DNA of 64,000 nt, from assembly GCF_046546515.1 (NCBI RefSeq), contig NZ_JBKHKJ010000017.1, positions 1-64,000 on the forward strand, given 5' to 3'. Each line of letters starts with the position of its first letter. Position 1 is the first letter of the stretch. The notes under the pieces are model-generated. The model saw only the letters and a program-made list of their open reading frames with translations, did no database searches and was not told where the DNA came from. Of this stretch, positions 27,383-36,284 are shown piece by piece. The DNA comes from Parasediminibacterium sp046546515. GTDB taxonomy: Bacteria; Bacteroidota; Bacteroidia; Chitinophagales; Chitinophagaceae. Position numbers and translations under genes: made by a program.

Positions 27383-27856
27383 CTAGTTCACCATTTTGTC
27401 TGCGCAGCAGCTACTGGCAAACGCTTCGGGTTTTGCTTTGAAAGCAAAGCCCATGCCTAGGATGTAGCCCATGGCTTCTTTCAGTGCATCGTTGCTTTTA
27501 AATGCAGGGTTGGTGTTGATGTCGGCATGTACTTCCATGTCCACCTTGAACTCGATAAACAAGTCGCACAAGGCATAAGCCACTTCTATGCTTTTTGCCA
27601 CTTCGCTCAGCATCCGCTCTTTCAAGTGGAATTTTTGCCTTGTTTTCTCGTTGTGGATGTACATGAACCCACCGGCATGTTCACGTAGGAAAACAATAAC
27701 GGTTGCAAACTCTGTTTCTGCGCCTTTTACTTGGCTGTCCGTGCCAATACATACTTTTAATTTAACCCCTTTTTCTACTTCCTTTTTAATGGCTTCTACT
27801 ACTGCTTCTTTAATTGGAAGGTTGATTTGTTCCCCGTTAAACTTTCTCCAGCGCAT
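27383..27856 (-). CDS. Ribonuclease H-like YkuK family protein (DUF458)
   Basis: A 157-residue protein of the DUF458/YkuK family with an RNase H-like fold. The strand KVCIGTDSQVKG near residues 34-45 holds the first catalytic-type Asp, with Glu in LKERMLSEVAKSIEVAY and Asp in EVHADINTNPAFKSN further on, as expected for a metal-dependent nuclease site. Activity has not been established for the family to my knowledge. Monocistronic, flanked by dispersed repeats. Confidence 0.85.
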   Translation of the reverse strand: MRWRKFNGEQINLPIKEAVVEAIKKEVEKGVKLKVCIGTDSQVKGAETEFATVIVFLREHAGGFMYIHNEKTRQKFHLKERMLSEVAKSIEVAYALCDLFIEFKVDMEVHADINTNPAFKSNDALKEAMGYILGMGFAFKAKPEAFASSCCADKMVN

Positions 27857-27954
27857 AATAAAATATTTTGTGTAAAATACATTAATTTTATTACATTCCG
27901 CTGCTATTTATATTATCTTATTATTAACAAAGCCAAAATTCGGTGGAAAAGTGT

Positions 27955-28000
27955 TTGCCACTAAGGCGCAAAGGCTCGAAGCAGCACAAAGAAGCCATAG
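27955..28000. repeat. Dispersed ACGAAGGCAC-type repeat, single arm
   Basis: TTTGCCACTAAGGCGCAAAG then GCTCGAAGCAGCACAAAGAAG. Member of the same family. Confidence 0.65.
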
Positions 28001-28022
28001 TATAGTGATATTGTTTATAGTT

Positions 28023-28053
28023 GGGTTGCCAACTTTTTGAAGGTTGGCAATCC
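28023..28053. repeat. GGTTGCCAA hairpin repeat, copy 2
   Basis: GGGTTGCCAACTTTTTGAAG then GTTGGCAATCC, the second copy of the hairpin at 916-946. Confidence 0.65.
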
Positions 28054-28087
28054 TTAGACTGGTATGGCATCAGAAATTTTTTGCTTC

Positions 28088-29059
28088 TTATAAATTATAC
28101 TTTTCTTTTAGTTCCCTACAAACCCTTTCGAGTGTAGCCTGTATAGGCGTGTAGGCAAAGCCTGGCAAATAGGCTAATAGTTTGCTGTTATCGAATTTAA
28201 CCTTGGCCTGCGCCGTATGGGCTGTTTCTTTGGTAAGCAATGGTTTTTTGCCTGTAAAAGCAGCTTTTACGGCTTCCAGCCGCCAAACAATAGCGACCAT
28301 TGTTTTGGTAACAGTTTTGTGTGGTGGTTTTTTGCCAAAGAACGTGGCGATACTACTGAACAAATCCTTGTAAGGCATATTTGCCCCGTTTATTATAAAC
28401 CGCTGTGCAGTAATGTTACTATCCATCAGCAGTACCATTGCTTTTGCCAGGTCCTGTACGTCAACAAAGCCCGTACTGCCGTCTGTAAACCAAGGGAACT
28501 GGTTATAGGCAGACTTGAAAATGGCGGAAGACCCTTTGTCCCAGTCGCCAGCACCAAGTATAATCGTGGGGTTTATAATCACTGCATCTAGCCCCTCGCC
28601 AATGCCCCGCCATACTTCCATCTCGGCTAGGTATTTGGTTTTGCCATATAGGCTGTTGCCTTTGGCCTCGGTCCATGACATAGTTTCGTTAATTAGTTCT
28701 TTTTCGCCAAACCTTCCGAGGGCGGCTACCGAGCTGATGTACAATAGTTTTTCTATTCCAGTATTTAAACAGGCGTTTACCACATTTGCAGTACCATCCA
28801 CATTCACCTGAAAAAGTTGCTTTTTTTCTTTTGGGCTAAAAGATACCGTTGCTGCGCAATGATATACTTGTGCAATGCCTTGCATGGCTTCTTCCAAATC
28901 TATTACATCTAGTATATCACCCCGGAACCATTCTAGGTTCGGATGTGCCAATACAGGAGGCTCGCCACGGTGCAAGGCCCTTACCTTTTTGCCTTGCAGC
29001 AATAAGTAAGATATTAAATGAGAACCAACTAGCCCACTTGCCCCCGTAACTAAAACCAT
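28088..29059 (-). CDS. NAD-dependent epimerase/dehydratase (extended SDR)
   Basis: A 323-residue extended short-chain dehydrogenase. NAD(P)-binding motif GASGLVGSH at 5-13, acidic pocket after LEWFRGDILD, catalytic Tyr-Lys in SLYGKTKYLAE, and SSVAALG upstream with the catalytic Ser. Similar to dihydroflavonol-reductase-like epimerases; the substrate is unknown. The ATG at 29059 starts directly at MVLVTGASGLVGSH; a longer open frame to 29236 only reads through an antisense-shifted phase of the IS remnant and is rejected. The start overlaps the IS remnant by about 10 bp. Confidence 0.88.
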   Translation of the reverse strand: MVLVTGASGLVGSHLISYLLLQGKKVRALHRGEPPVLAHPNLEWFRGDILDVIDLEEAMQGIAQVYHCAATVSFSPKEKKQLFQVNVDGTANVVNACLNTGIEKLLYISSVAALGRFGEKELINETMSWTEAKGNSLYGKTKYLAEMEVWRGIGEGLDAVIINPTIILGAGDWDKGSSAIFKSAYNQFPWFTDGSTGFVDVQDLAKAMVLLMDSNITAQRFIINGANMPYKDLFSSIATFFGKKPPHKTVTKTMVAIVWRLEAVKAAFTGKKPLLTKETAHTAQAKVKFDNSKLLAYLPGFAYTPIQATLERVCRELKEKYNL

Positions 29060-29388
29060 GCAACTATTTTTATTAAAAATTTGGCGTGAAGGTAATTGCA
29101 AAAAGCATAGCCATGGGGAGTGTTGTTTTTCGGGTGCAGCAACCTGCCTATCACATCGTGGGAACAAGTAACGTGCACATAGGGGAAATACTTTCTTAGC
29201 CAATCCAGGTTCATCCTCCCAAAGTCTGCAATGCACTCGTTGTAGCTATAACCACACAGCATTGCCGTGACTACCATAAACAAAACCTCTGTCAGCGGGT
29301 CTAAGAAATTCCCTTTCTTAGGCCTCCGAGGGTTTTCCAAGGACTCGAAATGGGAAATAAATAAGTTGGAGTAAGCATTGTAGGCCAT
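29050..29388 (-). pseudogene. ISAs1-family transposase, N-terminal remnant
   Basis: A 112-codon fragment. Residues 12 to about 88 match the N-terminal associated domain of ISAs1 transposases (HFESLENPRRPKKGNFLDP, NLDWLRKYFPYV, SHDVIGRLL). The catalytic DDE part is absent; after about residue 90 the reading is unrelated and runs into the SDR start. No terminal inverted repeats of the IS were found. A dead IS relic next to the long repeat region. Confidence 0.8.
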
Positions 29389-29479
29389 ATTCTCGGATAT
29401 ACTTTTTATCCTTAATAAAGAAAAACAGTTGCCGAAATTGTATTTTACACCAAATATTTTTTAAAAGCGCTTAGTCGGG

Positions 29480-29995
29480 CGCATAAAAGTTTTTTGTTTT
29501 TTTATTAAAAAATCAACCTAGCCAACCTCATCCCTTCCGAAAGACTGGGACTAGTTACCCAAAGGAAAGTGTAACAGGAACAGGGCAAGAAGACATTGTT
29601 TGCAATTTTTAATAATATCAATATCTCCTAGTGTAATATTAAAATAGTTTTAGTTATGCTATTTTTGTGGGATTTTTACGTTGTTTCTTTTTTCAAAAAT
29701 TGTTGCCGCCCTTGTAAGCCATTGATTATCAATAACAACATCAAATTTTTGTGCTTATTTTTTGAGTACTTTGTGCTTGGTTTGTGCGTAATTTACGCTC
29801 ATTTTATGCTTATTTTATGCTCATTTTGTGCCTAATTTGTGCCTATTTTACAGCCATACATACAAGACCAAAGTTTGAGACTACAACTATTTTAATATTA
29901 GTAAAAAAAGAGCTACGATTTGGATGACAAGACACTAGTTTTGTAAGTAGTTTGTATCAAGTGCATTTGTAAACAAAGATACTGTTTTATAGAAT
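29480..29995. repeat. Non-coding element E2a with 11-bp array
   Basis: About 515 bp related along its length to 36985-37520. Shared blocks include the AAAATAGTTT-AGTT stretch near 29641, ATTGATTATCAAT near 29721, the array, and a 3' block of about 100 bp from 29887 (TTTTAATATTAGTAAAAAAA) through GTATCAAGTGCATTTGTA. A perfect 14-bp inverted repeat, TAATATTAAAATAG (29634-29647) and CTATTTTAATATTA (29887-29900), encloses the array. Confidence 0.7.
29750..29848. repeat. 11-bp imperfect tandem array (TGTGCTTATTT type)
   Basis: Nine units of exactly 11 bp, such as TGTGCTTATTT, TATGCTTATTT, TATGCTCATTT, TGTGCCTAATT. No phase break. Confidence 0.85.
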
Positions 29996-30012
29996 GAGGG
30001 GTATCAAGATAA

Positions 30013-30063
30013 AGCGAAAAAGTTTTATGCACCCATTAGCATGGGTGCATTTCAAAACTTCGC
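30013..30063. repeat. Hairpin at the junction of two elements
   Basis: Perfect core ATGCACCCAT-TAGC-ATGGGTGCAT, extended imperfectly outward to GCGAAAAAGTTTT on one side and TTCAAAACTTCGC on the other. It looks like the right end of one element abutting the left end of E2b. Confidence 0.7.
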
Positions 30064-30251
30064 AAATTGTGTTATCCAAAAATAGCTGCACCTACTGTAC
30101 CCCTCCGAAGAGCTGCTGCGGGGACACATCTTTTTATACGCTTTTTGAGACCGTTGCCCCTTCGTTTGTCAGGGTATTTTGACCCTTATTTTAATTTTCA
30201 AGTCTTATTTGATGATAACTAATTGAAATACAGTACCTTTTTGTTTTTTAA

Positions 30252-30328
30252 GATGAGTGTTTTGTGAGTGAGAAGTAAGTGATTTATGAGTGTTTTTGAG
30301 TAAAAGTGAGTGTTTTTTGCGTGTTTTT
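30252..30328. repeat. 11-bp imperfect tandem array (GATGAGTGTTT type)
   Basis: Seven units such as GATGAGTGTTT, TGTGAGTGAGA, AGTAAGTGATT, TATGAGTGTTT; one later unit is 10 bp. GAGTG recurs at a fixed offset. Confidence 0.75.
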
Positions 30329-30487
30329 AAGGCAGAAATTAACATATTATAATTTTTATTTACCTATAAATTTAATGCCATAAGTCTAAGAACTAGGGCT
30401 AGGACAACCGAGGCGGCTGGCCTAGCGGGAACAATGGGCCAGCATACAGTAAAATTGGGAATAATTCACGGACTATTGAAAAGGACA

Positions 30488-30544
30488 ATCCTATATGGGG
30501 GAAATATGCCCCCATGAGTACCCCAAATTTCCCCCATATAGGAT
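30488..30544. repeat. 57-bp palindrome P2
   Basis: Arms ATCCTATATGGGGGAAAT / ATTTCCCCCATATAGGAT identical to P1; the centre differs by a few bases but keeps the alternative pairing ATGGGGG / CCCCCAT. Confidence 0.85.
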
Positions 30545-30646
30545 GCTTGCTGGGCAGCAAACAGCAGCGATTTATTTATGTAAATAATATATGTCCTGTT
30601 TCTGCCAAATAGGAAACAACAAAAAATGAAATTTTAAAATGCACCC

Positions 30647-30949
30647 TAGCTTATTGTGCTTTTTTTGTAAAAATCAAAGGTTTTTCTATTACTTTTAGTG
30701 TGTTTCCACGTATGCATACAACGCACATCCAATTATTTACACTGTGGCTGAATATAGTAGTCCGCTAGCTCAATAGCCCAAATAATTCGGGTTTGCTGCC
30801 GCAAGTATGTGGCTTGCAATGCACAAGCGTTCCGCTTGTGCCAGCATCCATAAGTTTTAACTTGCGCTAGGCAAGGGATCAAAAGCAAAGTTTGTTCTAT
30901 CAAGCCAGCCATATTGCAAATACGGATGTTGCCTGCTGTGCTTTTAGTA
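30647..30949. other. Intergenic region
   Basis: No gene supported. Contains the small hairpin CACAAGCG-TTC-CGCTTGTG at 30821-30839. A minus-strand open frame across 30733-31017 has no coding character and overlaps the next gene's end. Confidence 0.4.
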
Positions 30950-31570
30950 TTACCATTTTTTGAGCTCATTTTTTTTCCAAAGGTCAATTGCGAATTGTCT
31001 AAACAAGGGATTGCCATTTTTAAAGTTATTATCTAAATTGTATTGTCCGCCTATAAACTCTTTCTCTGAAATTTTAACTTTGTTTTCTCCTCGAACTGCA
31101 TACTTTTTATTGCCTTCGTACATAATTATTTTTGTCGGTGCAGGTGAAACGTCACTTGTACATTGGTTTTCATACATAACCCAAACTTCTGCTATTCCAT
31201 TTTTATCAAGGTCAGTTACTTTGAATGTATTGTCAATGAACCTTAAATAAAGGTCAAAGTCACAATCTTTGTTAAAATCGTAAATTTTCCAAAGCAATTT
31301 CAAGCTGTCATCTTTTAAAATGTAGTGATAAGCATAAAGTGCTGCACTCTTAAAATTATCATTTTCATTGTTTTTGTTTAAATATTCACCTGTTGCAGTT
31401 GTCAGTACATAGTTTATGCCAAGGTTATCAGTCCATTTTACTGAATTAGTTATGTGTCCAGAATATTTAATTTCTTTAGGCAATTTAGCACTGTCAATTT
31501 TAGCAATAGTCAGTTGTCCATAGATAAAATTTGTAAATGTCAGTAAAATTATAATTATGGTAAGTTTCAT
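30950..31570 (-). CDS. Secreted protein, M949_RS01915-like family
   Basis: A 206-residue protein with a signal peptide (1-18, ending FIYGQ). The body has SVKWTDNLGINYVLTTATGE, FNKDCDFDLYLRFIDN, VTDLDKNGIAEVWVMYENQC and KIIMYEGNKKYAVRG, a pattern I associate with the Bacteroidetes family named after M949_RS01915 of Riemerella, annotated as a surface polysaccharide biosynthesis protein. The DLDKNGIAE segment resembles a calcium-binding VCBS-type loop. Biochemical role unknown. Stands alone among non-coding sequences. Confidence 0.6.
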   Translation of the reverse strand: MKLTIIIILLTFTNFIYGQLTIAKIDSAKLPKEIKYSGHITNSVKWTDNLGINYVLTTATGEYLNKNNENDNFKSAALYAYHYILKDDSLKLLWKIYDFNKDCDFDLYLRFIDNTFKVTDLDKNGIAEVWVMYENQCTSDVSPAPTKIIMYEGNKKYAVRGENKVKISEKEFIGGQYNLDNNFKNGNPLFRQFAIDLWKKNELKKW

Positions 31571-31699
31571 TTATGATGAGGTTTTTGTCGTACATGAAAC
31601 AAAATGTAACCGGAATGTTGCTGTGCTGGGACTTCATAATGTACAGCCAGGAACTGCGGCCGAATAAATTTATTGATGATAAAGTTAACACCAAATGCT

Positions 31700-31830
31700 A
31701 AATAGAAATTCGTCTGCCTTATATTAGCCGATAGTTGCTGCTATGCTGTTTTCTCTTCCATCCGCCAGCATAGCTGCAAACCGAGTGTTAGCGGCAGGGC
31801 AGTTAGTCAACAATTCTTTGCCTCGATTGC
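31700..31830. repeat. attC-like imperfect palindrome
   Basis: GTTGCTGCTATGCTG (31733-31747) pairs with CAGCATAGCTGCAAAC (31764-31779) with one bulge, and GCCG / CGGC ends lie outside, the right end reading GAGTGTTAGCGGCAG. A TGTTAGCGGCA copy in opposite orientation lies at about 32404-32414. The layout recalls integron attC sites, but the core GTTRRRY is not exact and no integrase is present. Confidence 0.35.
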
Positions 31831-31841
31831 CACCTACTCAA

Positions 31842-32348
31842 TTACCTGCCTGTAATAACTTTTTCATAGGCTTTTCGTGGGGCACCGCTAAAAAAAATTT
31901 CTCCACAATAAGTATAGCTTAGTTTTTCTAAAATTTTTATCATAGGCACATTGTCAAAATTGGTGTCCACTTTGATACTATACACTTTCTGTTCAATGCA
32001 TAAACCTTCTATCAATTTAAATAAATATGTAGCCACACTTTTCCCTTTTACAGTGTTGGATGTAGCAATACGATGTATAACAACGTAGTCGTCATTGGTA
32101 AGCCATTTGCCTTTAATGTCATTATAAGCAGGTTCTATTCCAAATATAATTGCTGCATAAGCTATTACAACATTATTGTCAATTAGCACGAATGCGTAGC
32201 CTTTGCTTATATCATTATGTACAGTCTGTTCATTGGGATAGCCATTTTGCCATTGTTCGCTGCCATCTTGTTTTCTTTGTTCAATTGCCTCTTGTAAAAT
32301 GTCCCAAATAACATGCAGTTCAGAAAAAGTTGCTTTTCTTAAAATCAT
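31842..32348 (-). CDS. GNAT family N-acetyltransferase
   Basis: A 168-residue acetyltransferase. The N-terminal RKATFSELHVIWDILQEAIE is a usual GNAT start, the central VIHRIATSNTVKGKSVATYL holds the acetyl-CoA pyrophosphate-binding loop in a variant form, and the C-terminal IKVDTNFDNVPMIKILEKLSY carries the helix and Tyr region. The acceptor is unknown. It is framed by inverted TGTTAGCGGCA sequences, so it may be an acquired single-gene cassette. Confidence 0.8.
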   Translation of the reverse strand: MILRKATFSELHVIWDILQEAIEQRKQDGSEQWQNGYPNEQTVHNDISKGYAFVLIDNNVVIAYAAIIFGIEPAYNDIKGKWLTNDDYVVIHRIATSNTVKGKSVATYLFKLIEGLCIEQKVYSIKVDTNFDNVPMIKILEKLSYTYCGEIFFSGAPRKAYEKVITGR

Positions 32349-32911
32349 TTTCTTTATAAACTATTATTGTATTTCCAAACTTCACTTCATGTTACACCCG
32401 CATTGCCGCTAACAAGCAGGGTATTGCCTTACAAGCAGGGGCATAGTGCTGGGTCAACCCACAATCAAATCCCAATAATTGCAATATTGCGGATGTTTTA
32501 TTCATAGCCAAATTTATTTCTTCCTGCCCGAACTGAAGCACAATAAAGAACAAATGATGAAGCTATGTTCGTCAAGACTTACTATCATAAAACCCATTAT
32601 TAGCTGCTGGATTTTTTTGTCAAGATGTAATAAATTCTACCAGAGAAAACCCGTTAAATACCCTGTAATTAAACTGACACAAACTCTATTATTGAAAAAT
32701 GCAACATCAGCGATCATCATACCAATGAATAGTATTGAAGATGCGAACAGCATAAATGGCTTCATGCGTACAAAATAATCTATTAGACCTCATTTTTTAG
32801 AGGTTTTACAAACGTTTTACATCTCATTTACAAGTTTTTACTATTCAATAGCTTCGGGGCAGTTGACGCCTGATACCTTTACTTTATTGTTTCATCAAAT
32901 CAATTAAAGTC
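32349..32911. other. Intergenic region
   Basis: 563 bp. The first 120 bp contain GCCGCTAACAAGCAGGG (32403), matching the inverted end of the attC-like site. A 99-codon plus-strand frame at 32479-32778 is Lys/Ile-rich and matches nothing I know; treated as non-coding. Confidence 0.4.
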
Positions 32912-33943
32912 ATGAATGTCATTAATTACATTGCTTTTTTAGTTCTTTTTCAAAGCTCATTTGGCTTTGATCAATCGTTGAAATTTTTACAGGCATCCCC
33001 TATCCAAGATAGCCAGCGTACACAAAAAAGAGATAAGAATGCAACTGCAAACATCATTTTTAAATCTACAGATGGGGGAAAGACATGGCAGGACATTGGC
33101 AAAGGGCTGCCAAAAAATATGCAGGGAGAAGGTTATCAGGTAGATAGTTACGTGTATAAAGCTGAAGACTTTGCAAATTACAATGGGCTTTATTTACGTT
33201 CTGGTAAGTGGATATACCACATTGAACAAAATCCCACAACTCCTGTTTGGAAAAAAGAGATTTTTCCTGACAAAATGAGCAACATTGCCCCTGCTAACAA
33301 AGGGATATTTGCCTACAATTACGGAGGGCAGATTTTACAAAAAACAAACGGAACAAATGTATGGTCGCCAGTGTTCACGAGTTTTAAAGGGAAGGTACGC
33401 ACTGTTTTTGAAACTGCTGGAGGCACTGTTTTTATAGGCTCTGAGAATGGGCTTTTTAAATCTACCAACGGCGGAAAAACTTGGAAACATGTACATGTTG
33501 GAGGCTGGGTATTGAAATTGGTAGAGCAGAATGGTGTACTATTAGCTACCAGTATGACAGGGATAATAAGATCTACCGATGATGGTGAAAACTGGGCGGT
33601 GGTAATCAGTGAAGGCGGTGTGGGTATTGCTGTAGAAAACATCAAAGGCGGCTTCGCTGCGATCACTTTCAATACACTGTGGAATACCAGAAGAGTGAGT
33701 ACATCTTACGACGGCGGTAAAACCTGGCAGGCCATTGATGCTGGCCTTCCGGGAAGCCTCTCCATTGCCTCAATTATTCAGGTTGGTGAAAACTTATTTT
33801 GTGGTCATCCTGACGGCATTTATCAATCATCAAACAAGGGAAAAACATGGAAACGGATACTTTGTCCTATGGATGGGAAGGTTTTCAATTTATCTGTTTC
33901 AGGCAACGTGATGTATGCTATACTAAAAAATGGAGGATGTTGA
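32912..33943 (+). CDS. BNR/Asp-box repeat beta-propeller protein
   Basis: A 343-residue protein with five Asp-box motifs: STDGGKTWQDIGKGLP, STNGGKTWKHV, STDDGENWAVV, SYDGGKTWQAI and SSNKGKTWKRI, spaced 40-60 residues apart as in sialidase/Ycf48/sortilin propellers. A hydrophobic stretch at residues 4-18 may be a signal peptide. No catalytic residues of sialidases are evident, so it is more likely a binding or assembly protein. It ends shortly before a dispersed repeat and recA. Confidence 0.75.
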   Translation: MNVINYIAFLVLFQSSFGFDQSLKFLQASPIQDSQRTQKRDKNATANIIFKSTDGGKTWQDIGKGLPKNMQGEGYQVDSYVYKAEDFANYNGLYLRSGKWIYHIEQNPTTPVWKKEIFPDKMSNIAPANKGIFAYNYGGQILQKTNGTNVWSPVFTSFKGKVRTVFETAGGTVFIGSENGLFKSTNGGKTWKHVHVGGWVLKLVEQNGVLLATSMTGIIRSTDDGENWAVVISEGGVGIAVENIKGGFAAITFNTLWNTRRVSTSYDGGKTWQAIDAGLPGSLSIASIIQVGENLFCGHPDGIYQSSNKGKTWKRILCPMDGKVFNLSVSGNVMYAILKNGGC

Positions 33944-33954
33944 AAAACTTCTTT

Positions 33955-34032
33955 CATTGCCTAACCTTTAAACTCTTTTTTCTTTGTGCTTCTTCGTGCT
34001 TTTGTTTCTTCGCGACTATTTTATTCCTTTGA
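33955..34032. repeat. Dispersed ACGAAGGCAC-type repeat, single arm
   Basis: TTCTTTGTGCTTCTTCGTGC then TTTTGTTTCTTCGCGACTATT, the reverse-oriented arm of the dispersed family, between the BNR gene and recA. Confidence 0.55.
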
Positions 34033-34146
34033 CACCTAGTTGTTTTACTAAATATTTTATCTTTTTACTAACTTTTTGCTAATTGAATACAAGTAATTCT
34101 ATTATCTTTACGTTTCAAATAATGTAAACAATAAAATCTCGATAGC

Positions 34147-35181
34147 ATGTTGAACGCAGAAAAAATGAAGGCCCTAAAGCTTACAATGGACAAAATTGAC
34201 AAAGACTATGGCAAAGGCAGCGTAATGATGATGAACGAAAAAAGCAAGGAACCCATGGAGGTTATCTCTACGGGGTCTATTGGCTTAGATGCAGCATTGG
34301 GCGTTGGCGGCATACCAAGGGGAAGGATAGTAGAAATATACGGACCAGAAAGCAGTGGTAAAACCACCATTGCCACGCATATCATTGCAGAAGCACAAAA
34401 GAAAGGCGGCATGTGTGCCATTATAGATGCGGAACATGCGTTTGACAGTGCCTACGCCCAAAAACTAGGCGTGGATGTGGACAATCTGCTTATCTCCCAG
34501 CCAGACTATGGCGAACAGGCATTGGAAATTGCGGACCGCTTGATATTGTCAGGCGCATTGGACGTGGTAGTGATAGATTCTGTTGCTGCCTTGGTACCCA
34601 AAAGCGAACTGGAAGGCGAAATGGGCGACAGCAAAATGGGGCTTCAGGCAAGGTTGATGAGCCAAGCATTGCGGAAACTGGCTGCTACTATCAACAAAAC
34701 CAATACCATCTGTATTTTCATTAACCAGTTGAGGGAAAAAATAGGGGTAATGTTTGGCAACCCAGAAACCACTACCGGTGGCAATGCGTTGAAATTTTAT
34801 GCTTCCGTGAGGCTAGACATACGCCGTTCCGCCCAAATAAAAGATGGCGATGCAGCAATAGGCAACCATGTTAAAGTAAAAGTGGTAAAAAACAAAGTGG
34901 CACCGCCATTTAGGTCGGCTGAGTTTGATATTATTTTTGGCGAAGGCATCAGCAAGCTGGGCGAGATAATAGACATGGGCGTAGAGCTAGGCATTGTAAA
35001 CAAAAGTGGCAGTTGGTTTAGCTATGAGTCTAACAAACTAGGCCAAGGCAGGGATGCCGTGAAAGGCTTGCTAAGGGACAACCCCGAACTAGCCAACGAG
35101 ATTGAAGGCAAAATAAGGGCCAAAATAAGCGAGGCACAAACAGCAGGACTAGGCATTAAAGACGAGGAAGAGAAAGAATAG
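34147..35181 (+). CDS. recA: Recombinase A
   Basis: A 344-residue RecA: strand exchange in homologous recombination and LexA-type co-protease. Walker A GPESSGKT at 66-73, Walker B LDVVVIDSVAAL, loop L2 region FINQLREKIGVMFGNPETT and DNA-binding core are complete. Length is normal. TATCTTTA at 34103-34110 is one base from a -7 box. No SOS box could be assigned. Monocistronic, ended by a perfect terminator. Confidence 0.98.
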   Translation: MLNAEKMKALKLTMDKIDKDYGKGSVMMMNEKSKEPMEVISTGSIGLDAALGVGGIPRGRIVEIYGPESSGKTTIATHIIAEAQKKGGMCAIIDAEHAFDSAYAQKLGVDVDNLLISQPDYGEQALEIADRLILSGALDVVVIDSVAALVPKSELEGEMGDSKMGLQARLMSQALRKLAATINKTNTICIFINQLREKIGVMFGNPETTTGGNALKFYASVRLDIRRSAQIKDGDAAIGNHVKVKVVKNKVAPPFRSAEFDIIFGEGISKLGEIIDMGVELGIVNKSGSWFSYESNKLGQGRDAVKGLLRDNPELANEIEGKIRAKISEAQTAGLGIKDEEEKE

Positions 35182-35203
35182 TTTTTGAGCGTACTAGTAC
35201 ACT

Positions 35204-35240
35204 AAAATCCCCGGTAAATCATTTTTTACCGGGGATTTTT
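35204..35240 (+). terminator. Rho-independent terminator after recA
   Basis: Stem AAAATCCCCGGTAAA pairing with TTTACCGGGGATTTT around a short loop, T-run on both sides; suits the convergent DUF6089 gene too. Confidence 0.92.
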
Positions 35241-35274
35241 ACATTTAGTATTTAAATTATTACCGCCTAAGTGT

Positions 35275-36105
35275 TTAAAAAGGGCACTTGTAATCTTGTA
35301 TATTAACAGAAATACCTATTTGCAAAGTAGCATAGGCATCTTTTTGCGTGCTATTACCCCTCTGTTGACCTGGGGCGTGTGTATAGCCATATACGCCGCT
35401 TCTATCTGATAGCTGGTTTATTTGGTTGCTTTTAAAATTGCCTACATCGGGTGTTACATAAGTGGTGCTTACATCATCCAAATAGTCTGTACTAGTAAAA
35501 CGGTATGTTAATTCGCCGAATAGATTAATCTCATTGGTAATATTGTATTTAAACCCAAAGCCAATAGGCACAATCAGCGCATACTTGCTATATTTTTTTC
35601 TATCTGGGTAATCTGTTCTGCCCTGGCCTTCGGTACCTAAGTCACGCAAAAAGACTTTTGTACCGTCTATGTAAGTATAGGGATCGAAGTGCATCACGCC
35701 AATGCCGAGGCTAACATAGGGTGTAAACCGGTATTCTGGCAATTCGGGATAAAATTTAAAGAAATTAAAATCGCCACTTAGGCTTACTTCCCACACATTG
35801 GAGTTAAAACTGAGGTTTCTTATCCGTTGTGCAGAGTCTTTGCTATACGCATCGGAATAGCCCAACAAGGAATAATTGCCGCTTGCTTTTATGCCTATAT
35901 AGTTGTTCAATTGCCGCTTGTAAAAAATGCCCCCTGAAAATTTGGGCTTGTTGATGGCTGCATTGGGGTTTAGGTCGCCAAAATAATGCGCCACGCCTAT
36001 TGATGCGCCATATTCGCCTTTGTGCTCATAGGTTTCAGTCAGTTGTGCCTTGGCACAAACAGATAGGCTGGCAAAAAGGATTACCGATAAAAATTTAAAG
36101 CTCAT
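35275..36105 (-). CDS. DUF6089 family outer membrane protein
   Basis: A 276-residue protein with a signal peptide (1-20, SVCAKAQ) and a beta-barrel-like body: ASIGVAHYFGDLNP, YIGIKASGNYSLLGYSDAY, FTPYVSLGIGVMHFDPYTY and a terminal strand GISVNIQDYKCPF. It fits the Bacteroidetes DUF6089 family of small outer membrane barrels with unknown role. The ATG at 36105 is used because the -7 box at 36168-36175 puts the transcript start near 36160, downstream of the ATG at 36165. Confidence 0.82.
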   Translation of the reverse strand: MSFKFLSVILFASLSVCAKAQLTETYEHKGEYGASIGVAHYFGDLNPNAAINKPKFSGGIFYKRQLNNYIGIKASGNYSLLGYSDAYSKDSAQRIRNLSFNSNVWEVSLSGDFNFFKFYPELPEYRFTPYVSLGIGVMHFDPYTYIDGTKVFLRDLGTEGQGRTDYPDRKKYSKYALIVPIGFGFKYNITNEINLFGELTYRFTSTDYLDDVSTTYVTPDVGNFKSNQINQLSDRSGVYGYTHAPGQQRGNSTQKDAYATLQIGISVNIQDYKCPF

Positions 36106-36167
36106 TCGTTTTGTGTATGGGTTAAAAAATAAAAATAGCAATGTAAATTTAAAAAACATAAGCATAG

Positions 36168-36175
36168 CAAATATA
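36168..36175 (-). promoter_or_regulatory. -7 box TATATTTG of the DUF6089 gene
   Basis: Exact TAnnTTTG on the minus strand, 62 bp before the start codon. Confidence 0.5.
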
Positions 36176-36284
36176 TTAACATTTAGTATTTACACTTCAA
36201 GCATAAATACTGAATTCTGTTGATTTAATTTATCAACTCATCGCCATTTTAAAATATAATTAAACAGTGCTTGGTAACGTTTTG

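Larger units (their letters stand above)
30043..30646. mobile_element. MITE-like non-coding element E2b
   Basis: 604 bp, bounded by GGGTGCATTTCAAAACTTCG (30043) and TGAAATTTTAAAATGCACCC (ending 30646), 17 of 20 complementary. Contains the leader ATAACTAATTGAAATACAGT (30216), an 11-bp array (30252-30328), palindrome P2 (30488-30544) and AAACAACAAAAAA before the right end, in the same order as E1 at 14095-14736. No coding capacity. Confidence 0.65.

Noticed and set aside
29060..29236. 59-residue N-terminal extension of the SDR protein
   Set aside because: Reads an off-frame phase of the ISAs1 remnant; the SDR fold starts at the ATG at 29059.
29750..29848. CRISPR array
   Set aside because: Units are 11 bp with no spacers, and no cas genes exist in the window.
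30733..31017. 94-codon minus-strand frame
   Set aside because: Overlaps the end of the secreted-protein gene and is mostly hairpin spacer; composition not protein-like.
32479..32778. 99-codon plus-strand frame
   Set aside because: Lys/Ile-rich, no recognisable motif, no ribosome site or promoter.
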